This document shows positions 1 to 7,997 of a stretch of DNA of 64,000 bases, in pieces. The DNA lies in the NCBI RefSeq assembly GCF_003045775.1, contig NZ_PXNS01000009.1, forward strand, positions 162,684 through 226,683, given 5' to 3'. The position numbers and the translations under genes are program-made. How positions within the stretch are numbered: position 1 is the first letter of the stretch; every line of letters begins with the position of its first letter. The stretch comes from Halomonas litopenaei. GTDB taxonomy: Bacteria; Pseudomonadota; Gammaproteobacteria; Pseudomonadales; Halomonadaceae. The notes beneath the pieces are model-generated. The model ran no database searches. It had not been told where the DNA came from and worked only from the letters and a program-made list of their open reading frames with translations.

Positions 1-783
1 GGCCTGGTACTTCATGCCGGCCTCGGTGACCATCACCTTGCCGGCATTGGTGGACCCCATGAATCGCTCAAGGTGCTTCTGCAGACGGTCACGCTGCTCT
101 TGCTTGAGGGGGCTGTCGCCGCTCAAGATTCCGGAGGCCTGCATGCCCTGGGCGAACACCTTGTTCGCCGCCTCGTCTGCGGACATGGCGCCTCCGAAGA
201 CATCGCGCCCAGCGCTCACCGGCTGCATGCCGCAGATTCCATCAAGACCGAAGCCTCGGATGTGCATCACGTCCTTTTCGGCAATCTCGCGATCCTTCCC
301 AGTCATCGGATCAAGGTATTTGTACTGCAGGGCGCCATTGTCGGCGCGCTTCACTGTCATCCGCTGCGGGAGCAGGGGCTCCAGTGCAACCACCCGCGAG
401 CCAACCTTCCGTTTTTCCACGAATGCGTTGCCCCAGAGGCATAGGCTGGCAACAATCATCAGCATGTACCGGGACGGCGTCATCTCGCGGTTAGGTGCCC
501 GGGTGATTAGTGAGTGCATCGGGTGGCTGGTAGCGGCGATCCTGGAACCGTCAGACTGCCGTTCGTACAGCTTGAGGGGCAGCGTAGAGATGGTTTCGGA
601 CAGTAGCCGGACACAGGCCCAGGCAGCAGAGAGCTGAAGCGTGGCGTTGACGGTGACGTCCTTGCCGCTCGATGAGCGCCCATTCCATTCCTTCCAGAAC
701 TCGCCCGAGGTCAAGTGGATCGGTACGCCAAGCCAGTCCAGCAGGGCCGACTTGACGCGACCCGGTTTATCTTTTCGCGCCAT
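1..783 (-). CDS. Phage portal protein, HK97 family (partial, runs off window start)
   Basis: The frame is open from an ATG at 783 to the window edge, giving the first 261 residues. The start MAREKDKPGRVKSALLDWLG and the internal segment AAWACVRLLSETISTLPLKL are characteristic of HK97-type portals, the dodecameric ring through which DNA enters the procapsid. The family is usually about 400 residues, so roughly a third is missing because of the window edge, not mutation. Its ATG shares one base with the TerL stop (TGATG), which indicates translational coupling in the packaging operon. Confidence 0.9.
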   Translation of the reverse strand, partial: MARKDKPGRVKSALLDWLGVPIHLTSGEFWKEWNGRSSSGKDVTVNATLQLSAAWACVRLLSETISTLPLKLYERQSDGSRIAATSHPMHSLITRAPNREMTPSRYMLMIVASLCLWGNAFVEKRKVGSRVVALEPLLPQRMTVKRADNGALQYKYLDPMTGKDREIAEKDVMHIRGFGLDGICGMQPVSAGRDVFGGAMSADEAANKVFAQGMQASGILSGDSPLKQEQRDRLQKHLERFMGSTNAGKVMVTEAGMKYQA

Positions 784-2300
784 CAGACACCTACCATGAT
801 CATGTTATCGATAAAGTCGTCGTAGTCCTCAGCCACCTCGCCAGCGCCCGCGCAGCCCAGGGCCATGGCCAAGGCCACCATGCCGTCGATGCGGCCGGTT
901 GCCTTGTGTTTGTCGAGTTTGCGGTTTCCCGCGGCGTCTTTCGTGACCACAGCGTTGGCGGCGCACATGGTCAGCACCGGGTGATTGCCGTGCCGGATGC
1001 GGCCGTTGAGTAGATCGGCCTCGAGGATGTCCAGGGCAGGGCTCATGTCTTTGAAGCCCTGGCCGAAGGGTGTCAGCGGGAACTCCATGCCGAGATGCTC
1101 GGCGTCCTTCTTGAAGACGTCGATGCGCCACCGGTCGAATGCCACCAGCTCGACGTCGAGGTCGGCCATGATCTCGGCCATCTCGGCGGCCACAAAGGAG
1201 TAGTCCACTGTTGCGCCCGGTGTGGTACGTAGCCACCCGTCTCGCACCCAGGCGTCGTAGGGCACTCGGTCGGTCTTGGCCCGCTCGTGCAGCCCTTTCT
1301 CCGGTGTCCAGAAATAGGGCCATACGTGAGCCACGCCGTCGGCGTCACGGCCCACGATCACGCAAGCGGTCAAGTCGGTTCGGGCTGACAGGTCCAGTCC
1401 GGAATAGGCGACAAGGCCTTCGAGGCGCTCAGGGCCACCACCGCACGCTTTCCAGGCGTCGGGCGACACGAACGGCGAGACCGTCGACACGCGCTGGTTC
1501 AGGTTCAGGTTTCGGAAAGTGTTCTCGGCTGACGGCATCCGTTTGGCGCGGGTGGCCTGCTTCTCCATGTCCGCCCTGGAGCGGAACAGATCAAGCGCCG
1601 GGTTGGCTGCCTTCCAGGCTGACTCGTCGTCCAGCTCGGCATCCTTGGGCGCCGCATAGACGTGACTGACGATATGGGGGTCGCCAGAGCGCTCGGCGTC
1701 ATCCAGCCACACAGAGAGGAGGTCGGCGTCGGTGGCTGCCTGCGTGCTGATTGCCAGCAGGAGCGGTGCATCGTGGGCGCCCTGGGCGGTCGTGATCGCG
1801 TCGATGAAATCATCCTGCGGGCCGCGCACCTGGCCGACCTCATCGAGGATTGCGAGGATCGGAGAAAGGCCGTGGGTGGTCTTGCCTTCGGCGGCCAGCG
1901 CCTTGTACTCGACGTTGCAGGGCAGACCGATCAGCTTCTTGCCGCTCGGCACGATGTGGACGATCTCAGTCAGCCGGGGTTCTAGCTGGACCATCTTGCA
2001 GGCCAGGTTGAACACGATGCCCGCCTGCTCGCGGCTCATAGCGCCCGACACGATCTGGCTGTTCTGCTTGGCCTCGGGGCCGACCAGGTGGGCCAGCAGG
2101 ATGCCGGCAATCAGGCCCGTCTTGCCGTTCTTGCGGGCGATGCTCAGGTAACCGTCTGTGGTTCCGACTGGGTTGTCGTAGACATCGAGGATGAAGCGCT
2201 TCTGAAAGTCGGCCAGCTTGATCGGCTGGCCTACCAACTTCCCTTCCGGCACGCGGCATAGCGCCTCAATGAACGCTATGACTCTTTCGCCACGGGTCAT
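783..2300 (-). CDS. Terminase large subunit (TerL), HK97-like
   Basis: This is the ATPase/nuclease motor that cuts and packages phage DNA through the portal. The protein is 505 residues from the ATG at 2300. That start follows a GAGGTG ribosome site and avoids overlap with terS; an ATG at 2327 is an alternative. The ATPase P-loop variant ARKNGKT lies near residues 55-61. A Walker B-like ILAILDEVG lies near residue 155, followed by a coupling segment with LLLAISTQA. The C-terminal half carries the acidic residues expected of the nuclease (SGLDLS and later VAFDRWR). It is a normal length for the family and sits between terS and portal. Confidence 0.95.
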   Translation of the reverse strand: MTRGERVIAFIEALCRVPEGKLVGQPIKLADFQKRFILDVYDNPVGTTDGYLSIARKNGKTGLIAGILLAHLVGPEAKQNSQIVSGAMSREQAGIVFNLACKMVQLEPRLTEIVHIVPSGKKLIGLPCNVEYKALAAEGKTTHGLSPILAILDEVGQVRGPQDDFIDAITTAQGAHDAPLLLAISTQAATDADLLSVWLDDAERSGDPHIVSHVYAAPKDAELDDESAWKAANPALDLFRSRADMEKQATRAKRMPSAENTFRNLNLNQRVSTVSPFVSPDAWKACGGGPERLEGLVAYSGLDLSARTDLTACVIVGRDADGVAHVWPYFWTPEKGLHERAKTDRVPYDAWVRDGWLRTTPGATVDYSFVAAEMAEIMADLDVELVAFDRWRIDVFKKDAEHLGMEFPLTPFGQGFKDMSPALDILEADLLNGRIRHGNHPVLTMCAANAVVTKDAAGNRKLDKHKATGRIDGMVALAMALGCAGAGEVAEDYDDFIDNMIMVGV

Positions 2301-2307
2301 GGGCACC

Positions 2308-2784
2308 TCAGTGCATTGGGCGCGCAATCAGGTCGTCGGCAGCGCTCATGGTTCGTTGCGCCTCGGCATGCAGCCCGTTGCGCTTTTGCTGGTCGCGTGA
2401 CTCGCCCTGGGTCGCCCGGGCATGGATTTGCAGAGAGCGGGACAGGGACAGCGCCTGAGCGGAAAGGTCGGTCAGAATCTTGTGGACCGGGTGGATCTTC
2501 GACACGCCGGCCTGGTCGGCCATCAGTCGCGTCTCATCCTCAGCCACCTTGGTGTAATGCTCGATGTCGGCGTTCACCCTGGCCAGATGGGCAGCCAGTA
2601 CCAGATCGCCAGGCGTCCAAGAGTCGGCGGCGCGGGTCTGCATGATGGCGTCCCAGAACGGCCGGGCCGCTGTTGGCAGGTGAACATGTTTCGGTGGCTC
2701 GATGATTCCGGCCGCCGCTGACGCAACCGCCGACTGAGCGGCAGCCGCGCTGTCGCTACGCTTGCGGCGATTACTTTTCGTCAT
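2308..2784 (-). CDS. Terminase small subunit (TerS), P27-like
   Basis: A 158-residue protein directly upstream of TerL. It has a basic, Ala-rich N-terminus, then a segment typical of P27-family small terminases (ARPFWDAIMQTR, TPGDLVLAAHLARV) and a late LQIHARATQG helix. TerS recognises the packaging site and loads TerL. Position, size and motif pattern support the call, but TerS families are divergent. It ends 7 bp before the chosen TerL start. Confidence 0.8.
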   Translation of the reverse strand: MTKSNRRKRSDSAAAAQSAVASAAAGIIEPPKHVHLPTAARPFWDAIMQTRAADSWTPGDLVLAAHLARVNADIEHYTKVAEDETRLMADQAGVSKIHPVHKILTDLSAQALSLSRSLQIHARATQGESRDQQKRNGLHAEAQRTMSAADDLIARPMH

Positions 2785-2883
2785 GTTGTCAAGCCTAAAT
2801 ATGAGAAAAACTGGGTTAGCGATGAAAGAAAACTTCGGCGGCGGTCTTTAAGCGGTACCGGTGAACTTTCGACCCACCCCTCC

Positions 2884-3198
2884 CTATGTCCGCCAGTGGT
2901 GGCCAGGGTCGAGCGGCCATCCGTCCTCTCCGCATCCTGGCAGTCGCCCCGTCTTCTCTTGGCCCTGCTTTGCACTATCGTGGCAGTGCTTGCACAGGCT
3001 CTGGAGATTGCCGGGGTCATAGAACAGCGCCTCGTCACCCTTGTGCGGGATGATGTGGTCGGCGATGCCGGCGGCAGTGACTCTCCCCATCTGCTGACAC
3101 AAGCGACACAGCGGCTCATCACGTAGCTGTGCAGCGCGTAGTCGATACCATGCTTTGGTGTTGTACAGGCGGCGCCACGGACGTTCCTTCATGGTCAC
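2884..3198 (-). CDS. HNH endonuclease next to the terminase
   Basis: A 104-residue HNH nuclease. The core shows CRLC, then ADHIIPHKGD (the conserved His pair), then NLQSLCKHCH, which supplies the zinc Cys pair and the catalytic finger. Such nucleases are found beside terS/terL in HK97-type phages and are needed with terminase for specific packaging cleavage (family knowledge). Its start overlaps the stop of the upstream small gene by ATGA. Confidence 0.92.
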   Translation of the reverse strand: MTMKERPWRRLYNTKAWYRLRAAQLRDEPLCRLCQQMGRVTAAGIADHIIPHKGDEALFYDPGNLQSLCKHCHDSAKQGQEKTGRLPGCGEDGWPLDPGHHWRT

Positions 3199-3347
3199 CT
3201 CGCAGGCGTGCCATCCAGGTAGGTGGTAGGGGGATCGTCGGGGTCAGCCTCGTCGGCCAGGGCTTGGATCAGCAGGGCCAGTAGTTCGTTGGTCCGTCTC
3301 TGCTCCAGCAGCATCTCGCGGAGCAAAAAGTCGCTTGGCTCGCTCAT
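3195..3347 (-). CDS. Small phage protein, 50 residues, unknown function
   Basis: Starts at MSEPSDFLLREML and contains a short amphipathic helix (RRTNELLALLIQALADE) with an acidic Pro-rich tail. Its TGA overlaps the ATG of the HNH nuclease, so it is probably co-translated with it. A longer frame to 3419 exists but lacks a better start. No family recognised. Between this gene and the small gene at 3932 there are about 580 bases holding only one marginal reading frame. Confidence 0.55.
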   Translation of the reverse strand: MSEPSDFLLREMLLEQRRTNELLALLIQALADEADPDDPPTTYLDGTPAR

Positions 3348-3705
3348 GGGCGATGGCCCTCCACTTCTTGATGCGCTCACGTCGAGCGGCACAGCCTGAA
3401 CATGCCATGCTGACCTCATCGAATAGGGACCGCCTGAGCTTTCTCAGACGGCTGGTACGGAGTGCAGCGCTTCACAGCGTCCGCCCTTGGTAGGTGGGGA
3501 CCACCTCCGGGTGCTGCAGGGTGTTTAGCGTGCCGAGCTAGGGGCTGGGTGCGTGCGGAGCGACCGCTATGCTCAAGCGTCTTACATCAGCCTTGGGCAT
3601 GGGCGTGCATCGAAACTGTTGCTATACCGATGTGTAGGCTGTTGCCATAGGTTCGTTCTCAGCATACTCTGCCACCGCCTTAGTCGATCTGTAGGAGACC
3701 TGGAG

Positions 3706-3888
3706 GTGGACAAGTATTTGGTCGAGAGCTACCTAACCGCTAAGAGCCGGCGGGTGCGGTGGGCGGTAGTTAAGCTTTCTCAGCACTACAATGAAGAATC
3801 CAGAGAGGTTGTTTCGCGACATTCCCGCGAGGCAGATGCCCGTGCCGAAGCAGCAGCCTTATCATTCGTTTCGCAGCCGGCCACCTAA
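3706..3888 (+). CDS. Possible small protein (GTG start), 60 residues
   Basis: A GTG preceded by GGAGACCTGGAG opens a frame starting MDKYLVESYLTAKSRR, rich in charged residues. It lies on the plus strand among leftward late genes. The same frame is open upstream to 3553 but reads as Cys/Leu-rich non-coding-like sequence there. Support is a plausible ribosome site and composition only, and it may be spurious. Confidence 0.3.
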   Translation: MDKYLVESYLTAKSRRVRWAVVKLSQHYNEESREVVSRHSREADARAEAAALSFVSQPAT

Positions 3889-3931
3889 GCTATCCTCATG
3901 ACTGCCCCCATGATCGCGAGGTAGTTCCAGA

Positions 3932-4105
3932 ATGCCTGCCAGATTCCAAGTTCGCTCAGTGCTTACCGATCCCGACAGCACCAAGGTCGATTACTGGCAG
4001 GTGGTCGATACGCACCTGAACGACGACGTAATTGCTTCCTACCACGACTGCGAAGCAGCTGAACGAGAAGCCGAAAAACTCAACCGCGATAGCGAGGCTG
4101 ACTGA
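3932..4105 (+). CDS. Small moron-like phage protein, 57 residues
   Basis: The protein starts MPARFQVRSVLTDPDS and continues with DYWQVVDTHLNDDVIASY and a helical acidic/basic tail ending NRDSEAD. The composition and alternating pattern look like a real beta-beta-alpha small protein. It is too short for most ORF filters. It is encoded on the plus strand between two leftward late operons, the usual place for a lysogenic-conversion 'moron' gene expressed from its own promoter (inference). No family recognised. Confidence 0.6.
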   Translation: MPARFQVRSVLTDPDSTKVDYWQVVDTHLNDDVIASYHDCEAAEREAEKLNRDSEAD

Positions 4106-4118
4106 ATACCCGTCGGGC

Positions 4119-4706
4119 TCACTTTGTTCTGATCGCGTCCATGAACGTACGGGGCGCTCGGCTCTCTTGCCGCTGCCGGCTGCCGAGGAAGAAGCCCATC
4201 ACGCTGCTGACCAGGCCCGCGGCAATGCCCGTCACCGCGATGTCGGCATACCGCTCGCCGGTGGGTGTCAGCTCCACGAACGTCACCGCGCCGATGTAGG
4301 CGAACACTGCGACGATCACCAGGGTGCCGAGCAGGTACACGAAGTTGCGGGCCAGCCAGCCGGCGTTGTCGGCCTGCAGCGTGGCGATCTGCATTGCCCG
4401 GGCGTCCTGCTGATCCTGTAGGTAGAGCCGGGTCAGCTCGATGTCGAGTTCGCGCAGTTTGGCCTTGGCCGCTTCCGGGTCAGTCTGTACTTGGCTCACT
4501 ACCGCCTGCGGCGTGGCCTCAGTGCCCAGAGCGTCAGCGACGCGCTTACCCAGAGCAGCACCGACCAGGCCACCAGCGCCAGGTACAACGGCATTGCCAG
4601 CCGCGGCTCCTGCGACCTGAACCATGCCAGGGGCAGCCTCTTTGAGCGCTTGGCCAACACTCGGTGCAATCTCTGATAGGAATCCACCAACGTCGCTCCA
4701 GTTCAT
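4119..4706 (-). CDS. Membrane protein of the lysis region, holin-like (3TM type possible)
   Basis: 195 residues starting MNWSDVGGFLSEIAPSVG. An Ala/Gly-rich amphipathic segment (residues about 25-65) is followed by a charged helix, then two clear hydrophobic segments (FVYLLGTLVIVAVFAYIGAV and ADIAVTGIAAGLVSSVMGFF) and a basic tail. This resembles '3TM holin' families of transducing agents and siphophages, where the first, less hydrophobic segment counts as the third helix. It lies in a lysis cluster with another TM protein and an amidase. Which gene is the actual holin cannot be decided from sequence. Confidence 0.6.
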   Translation of the reverse strand: MNWSDVGGFLSEIAPSVGQALKEAAPGMVQVAGAAAGNAVVPGAGGLVGAALGKRVADALGTEATPQAVVSQVQTDPEAAKAKLRELDIELTRLYLQDQQDARAMQIATLQADNAGWLARNFVYLLGTLVIVAVFAYIGAVTFVELTPTGERYADIAVTGIAAGLVSSVMGFFLGSRQRQESRAPRTFMDAIRTK

Positions 4707-4714
4707 GCTTGGCC

Positions 4715-5155
4715 TCACTCGCCGCTGTAGAGCGACGTGATGGCGGGGAAGCGTCCGCATTCATGCCGGACGACGCCCCGGGTGTCGGGTAGTTGATCAG
4801 GGGGAACGCCAACGATCAGCGCCTGCCAGTGCTGTACGCCTTCGCCACGGATCATCGGAGCATCCTTGAAGAAGGCGTCGACCTTCACGTCCATGCCGGC
4901 CTGACCCTCGAGCGCCCATTCGACGCCTCGGAAGCTGCACTTCCGATTCTTGACTGCCGAACCGCTCACGATCGTGGCAGGGCGGCCCAGGTATTCCGTC
5001 TCGGCCAGGCTCTCGATCTGCATCTCGGTGACCACCGGGAGCACTGACCCATGGAGTCGTGCAGCGGTGTCTGTCTGCGAGAACAGCCCAAGCCAGCCCA
5101 GGGCCAGGAAAAAGGCGGGCCAGCTCAGGGCCCAGTGTGCTATCCGGTCAGCCAT
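4715..5155 (-). CDS. Phage protein with one N-terminal membrane segment, lysis cluster
   Basis: 146 residues from the ATG at 5155, which overlaps the end of the upstream holin-like gene by 16 bases. The N-terminus MADRIAHWALSWPAFFLALG forms a single membrane anchor; the rest is predicted periplasmic with three cysteines. Position between a holin-like gene and a larger membrane protein would suit a spanin subunit, but it lacks the coiled coil of Rz proteins, so function is unassigned. Confidence 0.6.
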   Translation of the reverse strand: MADRIAHWALSWPAFFLALGWLGLFSQTDTAARLHGSVLPVVTEMQIESLAETEYLGRPATIVSGSAVKNRKCSFRGVEWALEGQAGMDVKVDAFFKDAPMIRGEGVQHWQALIVGVPPDQLPDTRGVVRHECGRFPAITSLYSGE

Positions 5156-5370
5156 TTGCGTATCTCCTCGGCTACGGTCTTCCATGCCATCAGAGCGCCC
5201 GCAAGACTGGCCAGGATCATCGTCACCCACTTGGCGGCCCAACCGAGGGACTTCCAGCCGCGATAGGCTCGCAGCACCTCGTGGATCAGGGCGACGTCTT
5301 GTTCTGAAAACTGGGGGTCAGTGCAGACGCGGCGCTCCAGCCTTTCGAGAGGATCGTCTTGTTCAGCCAT
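5140..5370 (-). CDS. Small membrane protein, holin-like (class III-type single TM)
   Basis: 76 residues. A charged N-terminal half (MAEQDDPLERLERRV) is followed by one hydrophobic segment (WVTMILASLAGALMAWKTVA) and a short basic tail. Similar small single-TM proteins directly downstream of phage amidases are usually annotated as holins or holin-associated proteins. It is the first gene after the amidase, separated by 70 bp. Confidence 0.6.
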   Translation of the reverse strand: MAEQDDPLERLERRVCTDPQFSEQDVALIHEVLRAYRGWKSLGWAAKWVTMILASLAGALMAWKTVAEEIRKWLTG

Positions 5371-5440
5371 AGGAACTCTCGGGCTGGTGTGTTTTCCGCT
5401 TTCGCGGTCTGCGTATTCAAGCGTTGTGTCCGCGCCGCTC

Positions 5441-5998
5441 TTAGGCAGCGTCGGAATACTCGGGCTCGCACACCTCGGCGATCAGCACTTGGCCGACCTC
5501 GGTCACCAGGGCGTCGAGGTTGTCGCGGTATGCAGCCAGGTCATTCGGGTTCGTGATGAAGAACAGCTCGACGATGATCCCGCCGGCACGGACGAAGGCC
5601 AGCCGGCTGTGCTGGCCAGAGCCTTCGCCTTTCGCGCCGCGGTTGTCGATGCCCATGACACTCGCCATTGAGTGGCAGAGGAGGGCGCCTAGCCGCTTGC
5701 CGCTCGCATCCGACAGTGTTTCGACACCGGTGGCGGTGGGCTTGGAGAAGGCATTGCAGTGGAACTCGACAGCAACGTCGTGACGCTTGGCCATCTCGCA
5801 GGCCTGACGTAGCGGCAGGTTCTGGCCCGGCTGGCCATCTCGGCCAAATACCAGCTTGTCGGCGAGGTAGTCACATAGCCGGTCGCGGAAGTCGAGCACC
5901 ACGTCAGCCTCGGTCAGGCCGTTACCGGTTGCGCCAGGATCGGACATCGAGTGGCCGGCGCTGATGAACAGCGTCTGTGTCTGGAGCGCCATCATCAT
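5441..5998 (-). CDS. N-acetylmuramoyl-L-alanine amidase (phage endolysin, Amidase_3 type)
   Basis: 185 residues. It cleaves the bond between N-acetylmuramic acid and L-Ala of peptidoglycan at lysis. Zinc-ligand motifs of the Amidase_3 fold are visible: SAGHSMSDPGA near the N-terminus, an acidic residue in LTEADVVLDF, VEFHCNA in the middle and IIVELFFITNPND near the end. There is no signal peptide, so it needs a holin for export. Three ATGs lie in a row (5998, 5995, 5992); GAGGTGC precedes the first. Upstream are two terminator-like hairpins, so it may begin a separate late transcript. Confidence 0.88.
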   Translation of the reverse strand: MMMALQTQTLFISAGHSMSDPGATGNGLTEADVVLDFRDRLCDYLADKLVFGRDGQPGQNLPLRQACEMAKRHDVAVEFHCNAFSKPTATGVETLSDASGKRLGALLCHSMASVMGIDNRGAKGEGSGQHSRLAFVRAGGIIVELFFITNPNDLAAYRDNLDALVTEVGQVLIAEVCEPEYSDAA

Positions 5999-6007
5999 GC
6001 ACCTCGA

Positions 6008-6031
6008 ATAAAACAGCCCGCAGGAACGGGC
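6008..6031 (-). terminator. Terminator-like hairpin upstream of the endolysin gene
   Basis: On the minus strand a GCCCG/CGGGC stem is followed by TGTTTTATTC. It lies just before the amidase start and after a second, stronger terminator, so leftward early transcription would need antitermination to reach the late genes. Confidence 0.5.
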
Positions 6032-6151
6032 AAAGACACCAGGTGGCGGCGTCATCACGGGAAAGGGTGCCGCCCACTCGATGGCGAGGGACAGGGCTCG
6101 CGGGACGGCATAACGAACTACGCCCCGGCGGGAGGCCAGGGCGCAGGAACG

Positions 6152-6178
6152 AAAAAGCCCCGCCGGTGCGGGCGAGGC
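6152..6178 (-). terminator. Rho-independent terminator at the end of the leftward early operon
   Basis: Minus-strand stem GCCTCGCC / GGCGGGGC with a six-base loop, followed by TTTTTC. It follows the 179-residue gene at 6251 and separates early/replication genes from lysis genes, the position of a lambda tR'-like site controlled by a late antiterminator. The region 5999-6250 contains no gene that I can support. Confidence 0.8.
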
Positions 6179-6250
6179 CTTGAAAGTCTTGGGCTGTTTA
6201 GGCGTACCTATGCCAGCCTACCAGTTAGGGTAACACCAACCGGCCACTTG

Positions 6251-6790
6251 TCAAGCAGCTGATCGTACTTCTTGCTGAGCGATCCAGTTCCTAAGCGTGG
6301 TGCGAGCCCGTCGGGCGCACTTCTGAAGCGCCTCGACGCTCTCATACGGCCTTACTCCCTCTGCCATACCCAGGCTCCTCAGCAACAGGGCCTGGCGTTG
6401 CACCATTTGGCTTGCCGTCACCTTCCACTCTGACTCCCCGGCCTTCTCGGGCCGGATGCGTGCTGCTTGGAGCATCATGGCGGCTGCCTGTCGTCGGGGA
6501 AGGCGGTCAAGCATGAAGGCGCAGGCGCGGTGCCATTCGCTGTCCGGGTGGTAGCGCTGGGCAGCCAGCATCGCCTGATCGCTACGGCCGCCACCGCCCG
6601 GCACCTCGCCAGCCAGGGCGGTGACCGAGAAGGGCTGGAACCCCGGGTTCTTGTGCCTGCAGTCCAGCTTGAGCTCAAGCATAGTGTCGATCACCCTCGC
6701 GAGAGCTGATTGGCACGCCGCTTCACTTTCGCTGGCCGCCTCGACGACGCGCCACGGATTGCCCACTTTGTTCCAGTCGTCGTATGTCAT
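6251..6790 (-). CDS. Phage protein, possible late regulator, 179 residues
   Basis: Last gene before the 6152 terminator, in the place where lambdoid phages keep the late antiterminator (Q) or a functional analogue. The sequence has a middle GAxVPGGGGRSDQA-like Gly-rich patch and a helical C-terminal half (SEWHRACAFMLDRLPRRQ; LQKCARRARTTLRNWIAQQE) that could be a DNA-binding helix-turn-helix. No named family recognised; the regulatory role is inferred from position only. ATG overlaps the preceding stop by four bases. Confidence 0.6.
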   Translation of the reverse strand: MTYDDWNKVGNPWRVVEAASESEAACQSALARVIDTMLELKLDCRHKNPGFQPFSVTALAGEVPGGGGRSDQAMLAAQRYHPDSEWHRACAFMLDRLPRRQAAAMMLQAARIRPEKAGESEWKVTASQMVQRQALLLRSLGMAEGVRPYESVEALQKCARRARTTLRNWIAQQEVRSAA

Positions 6791-6960
6791 GCCGCGCTCT
6801 CCCGTTTTGCTCGTGCTTTGGCGTCATTCGCCGTGCTGTGTTCGCTGATGCTTTGAAACCCTCGCCAGAGGGTGTAGCGGTCGACGCCGCCGTGAGTCGT
6901 CTTGCAGATCACGAATTCGCCGCTTTGGATCGAGTAGGCGCTTTTCCGTGACCACTTCAC
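6787..6960 (-). CDS. Small phage protein, 57 residues (GTG start)
   Basis: I choose the GTG at 6960 because it overlaps the stop of the preceding tiny frame (GTGA), has GAGG upstream, and gives the N-terminus MKWSRKSAYSIQSGEFVICK. That pattern (xW.R.S.YSI.SG...I.K, then RYTLWRG) is recurrent in small proteins of lambdoid and Pseudomonas phages. Function unknown. The frame is open to 7059, but the extra part looks non-coding. Confidence 0.65.
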   Translation of the reverse strand: MKWSRKSAYSIQSGEFVICKTTHGGVDRYTLWRGFQSISEHSTANDAKARAKRESAA

Positions 6961-7028
6961 GACCGGCGCCTCGGGTCGTTGTGGTGGTAGCGCCGATCTG
7001 GCGGGCGCTCGCTCTGCTTGTCGCTCAC
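6957..7028 (-). CDS. Possible 23-residue peptide, coupled to neighbours
   Basis: A GTG at 7028 overlaps the DUF1064 stop (GTGA), and its own TGA overlaps the next GTG in the same way. The predicted peptide begins MSDKQSERPPDRR and is very polar. The only support is this double stop-start coupling; it may serve merely to carry ribosomes to the next gene. Confidence 0.25.
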   Translation of the reverse strand: MSDKQSERPPDRRYHHNDPRRRS

Positions 7029-7366
7029 TCGAACACCTCCTCGGACCAGCCGCCGCCATCCTTCTTGCGGCGCTTCATGACCGCGATGAACCGGAAGGGG
7101 TAGAGGTCGGCGGCAATCTTGATCTTTGCCCGGGCATCGTCCCGCCAGAAGCCCTTGACCTCGTGACACTCCATCAGCCCATCAGCTCGCATTACCGCGA
7201 AGTCTGGTGAGTAGAAGGTGTTGTCTGCGAGGCGCAGCTTGAGCCCTTCGAAGCGGTACCAGGCAATCTCGCCGGCGACGCGCTGCTGTTCGAGCAGGGC
7301 GGCATAGGCCGCCTCTGTCTGGTTCATCCTTCCGGCCTTCATGCGGCCCAGGGCTAGATCGCTCAT
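7025..7366 (-). CDS. DUF1064 phage protein, nuclease-fold (resolvase-like)
   Basis: 113 residues. The core YSPDFAVMRADGLMECHEVK has the D...ExK arrangement of PD-(D/E)xK nuclease folds, and the following KGFWRDDARAKIKIAADLYP is the DUF1064 signature. DUF1064 proteins occur in the ninB-ninG-like region of phages and are suspected Holliday-junction or repair nucleases. Start overlaps the upstream stop by four bases. Confidence 0.8.
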   Translation of the reverse strand: MSDLALGRMKAGRMNQTEAAYAALLEQQRVAGEIAWYRFEGLKLRLADNTFYSPDFAVMRADGLMECHEVKGFWRDDARAKIKIAADLYPFRFIAVMKRRKKDGGGWSEEVFE

Positions 7367-7773
7367 TGCTCCAGCTCCTGGGCGCGCTTGGCGCTTGTGT
7401 TGCGCGGTTTCTCGTCGCAGTAGTCGCTTTCATTCCAATCGCCACTGACCGGTTGAAACTGTCGGTCGTTAAATGCCGCCACCCACCACTCGCCATCATC
7501 ACTTCTGGCCCAGTGATCGAGGCAGGTGCAAGCCGCAAGGTTTCCGTTGGCAATGTGCGCGATGACCTCCACCAGCATTCCGTCGCGTTCGATGTGCTCC
7601 TGCGGAACGCCTTCATGCGTGGTAAGCACAAGACGGCAACGGCTCCCGACCGGAGGCAACGTCAGGCTTTCGTTGTCCCACAAGAGCCCTTCCTTGCTGA
7701 TACTCTTGGGCCATATGGACCGTCTTTGACCTTCCTCATGGCGGATCAGGGCGTTGTCGATATGGTCAGTCAC
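7363..7773 (-). CDS. Phage hypothetical protein, 136 residues
   Basis: Begins MTDHIDNALIRHEEGQRRSI and contains a central beta-rich segment (PPVGSRCRLVLTTHEGV, VEVIAHIANGNLAACTCLD, WWVAAFNDRQFQP) seen in many phage hypothetical proteins of this neighbourhood. No catalytic motif seen. Tightly packed by ATGA overlaps on both sides, so clearly part of the operon. Confidence 0.65.
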   Translation of the reverse strand: MTDHIDNALIRHEEGQRRSIWPKSISKEGLLWDNESLTLPPVGSRCRLVLTTHEGVPQEHIERDGMLVEVIAHIANGNLAACTCLDHWARSDDGEWWVAAFNDRQFQPVSGDWNESDYCDEKPRNTSAKRAQELEQ

Positions 7774-7997
7774 TTGGCATCCCTCCGGCGCATGGTCTCT
7801 TCGATGTTGAGAACGCGGTCGTGGTTTACGATTGCCCGCGCGCGACTCCCTGTGGCGATACGCCGTATGTAGCCGTAGGGGCTATCTTTTCCTGTCTCCC
7901 AGATACAGTGCGACGTGGTGCCTACAATCCATGCCAGGTCCACTTGGCTGGCTATTGAGATGCCTTGCCGGGCCAGTTTTTTAACGATGTCAGCCAT
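7770..7997 (-). CDS. Phage hypothetical protein, 75 residues
   Basis: Starts MADIVKKLARQGISIASQVD at 7997 (ATG at 8003 is an alternative). It overlaps the preceding HNH gene by 8 bases. The first 25 residues could form a helix-turn-helix-like pair of helices, but this is weak. Function unknown. Confidence 0.55.
   Translation of the reverse strand: MADIVKKLARQGISIASQVDLAWIVGTTSHCIWETGKDSPYGYIRRIATGSRARAIVNHDRVLNIEETMRRRDAK

Noticed and set aside
14..637. Plus-strand 207-codon frame over the portal region
   Set aside because: The minus strand encodes a clear HK97-type portal from 783 leftward; the plus frame is Ser/Arg/Cys-rich with no domain.
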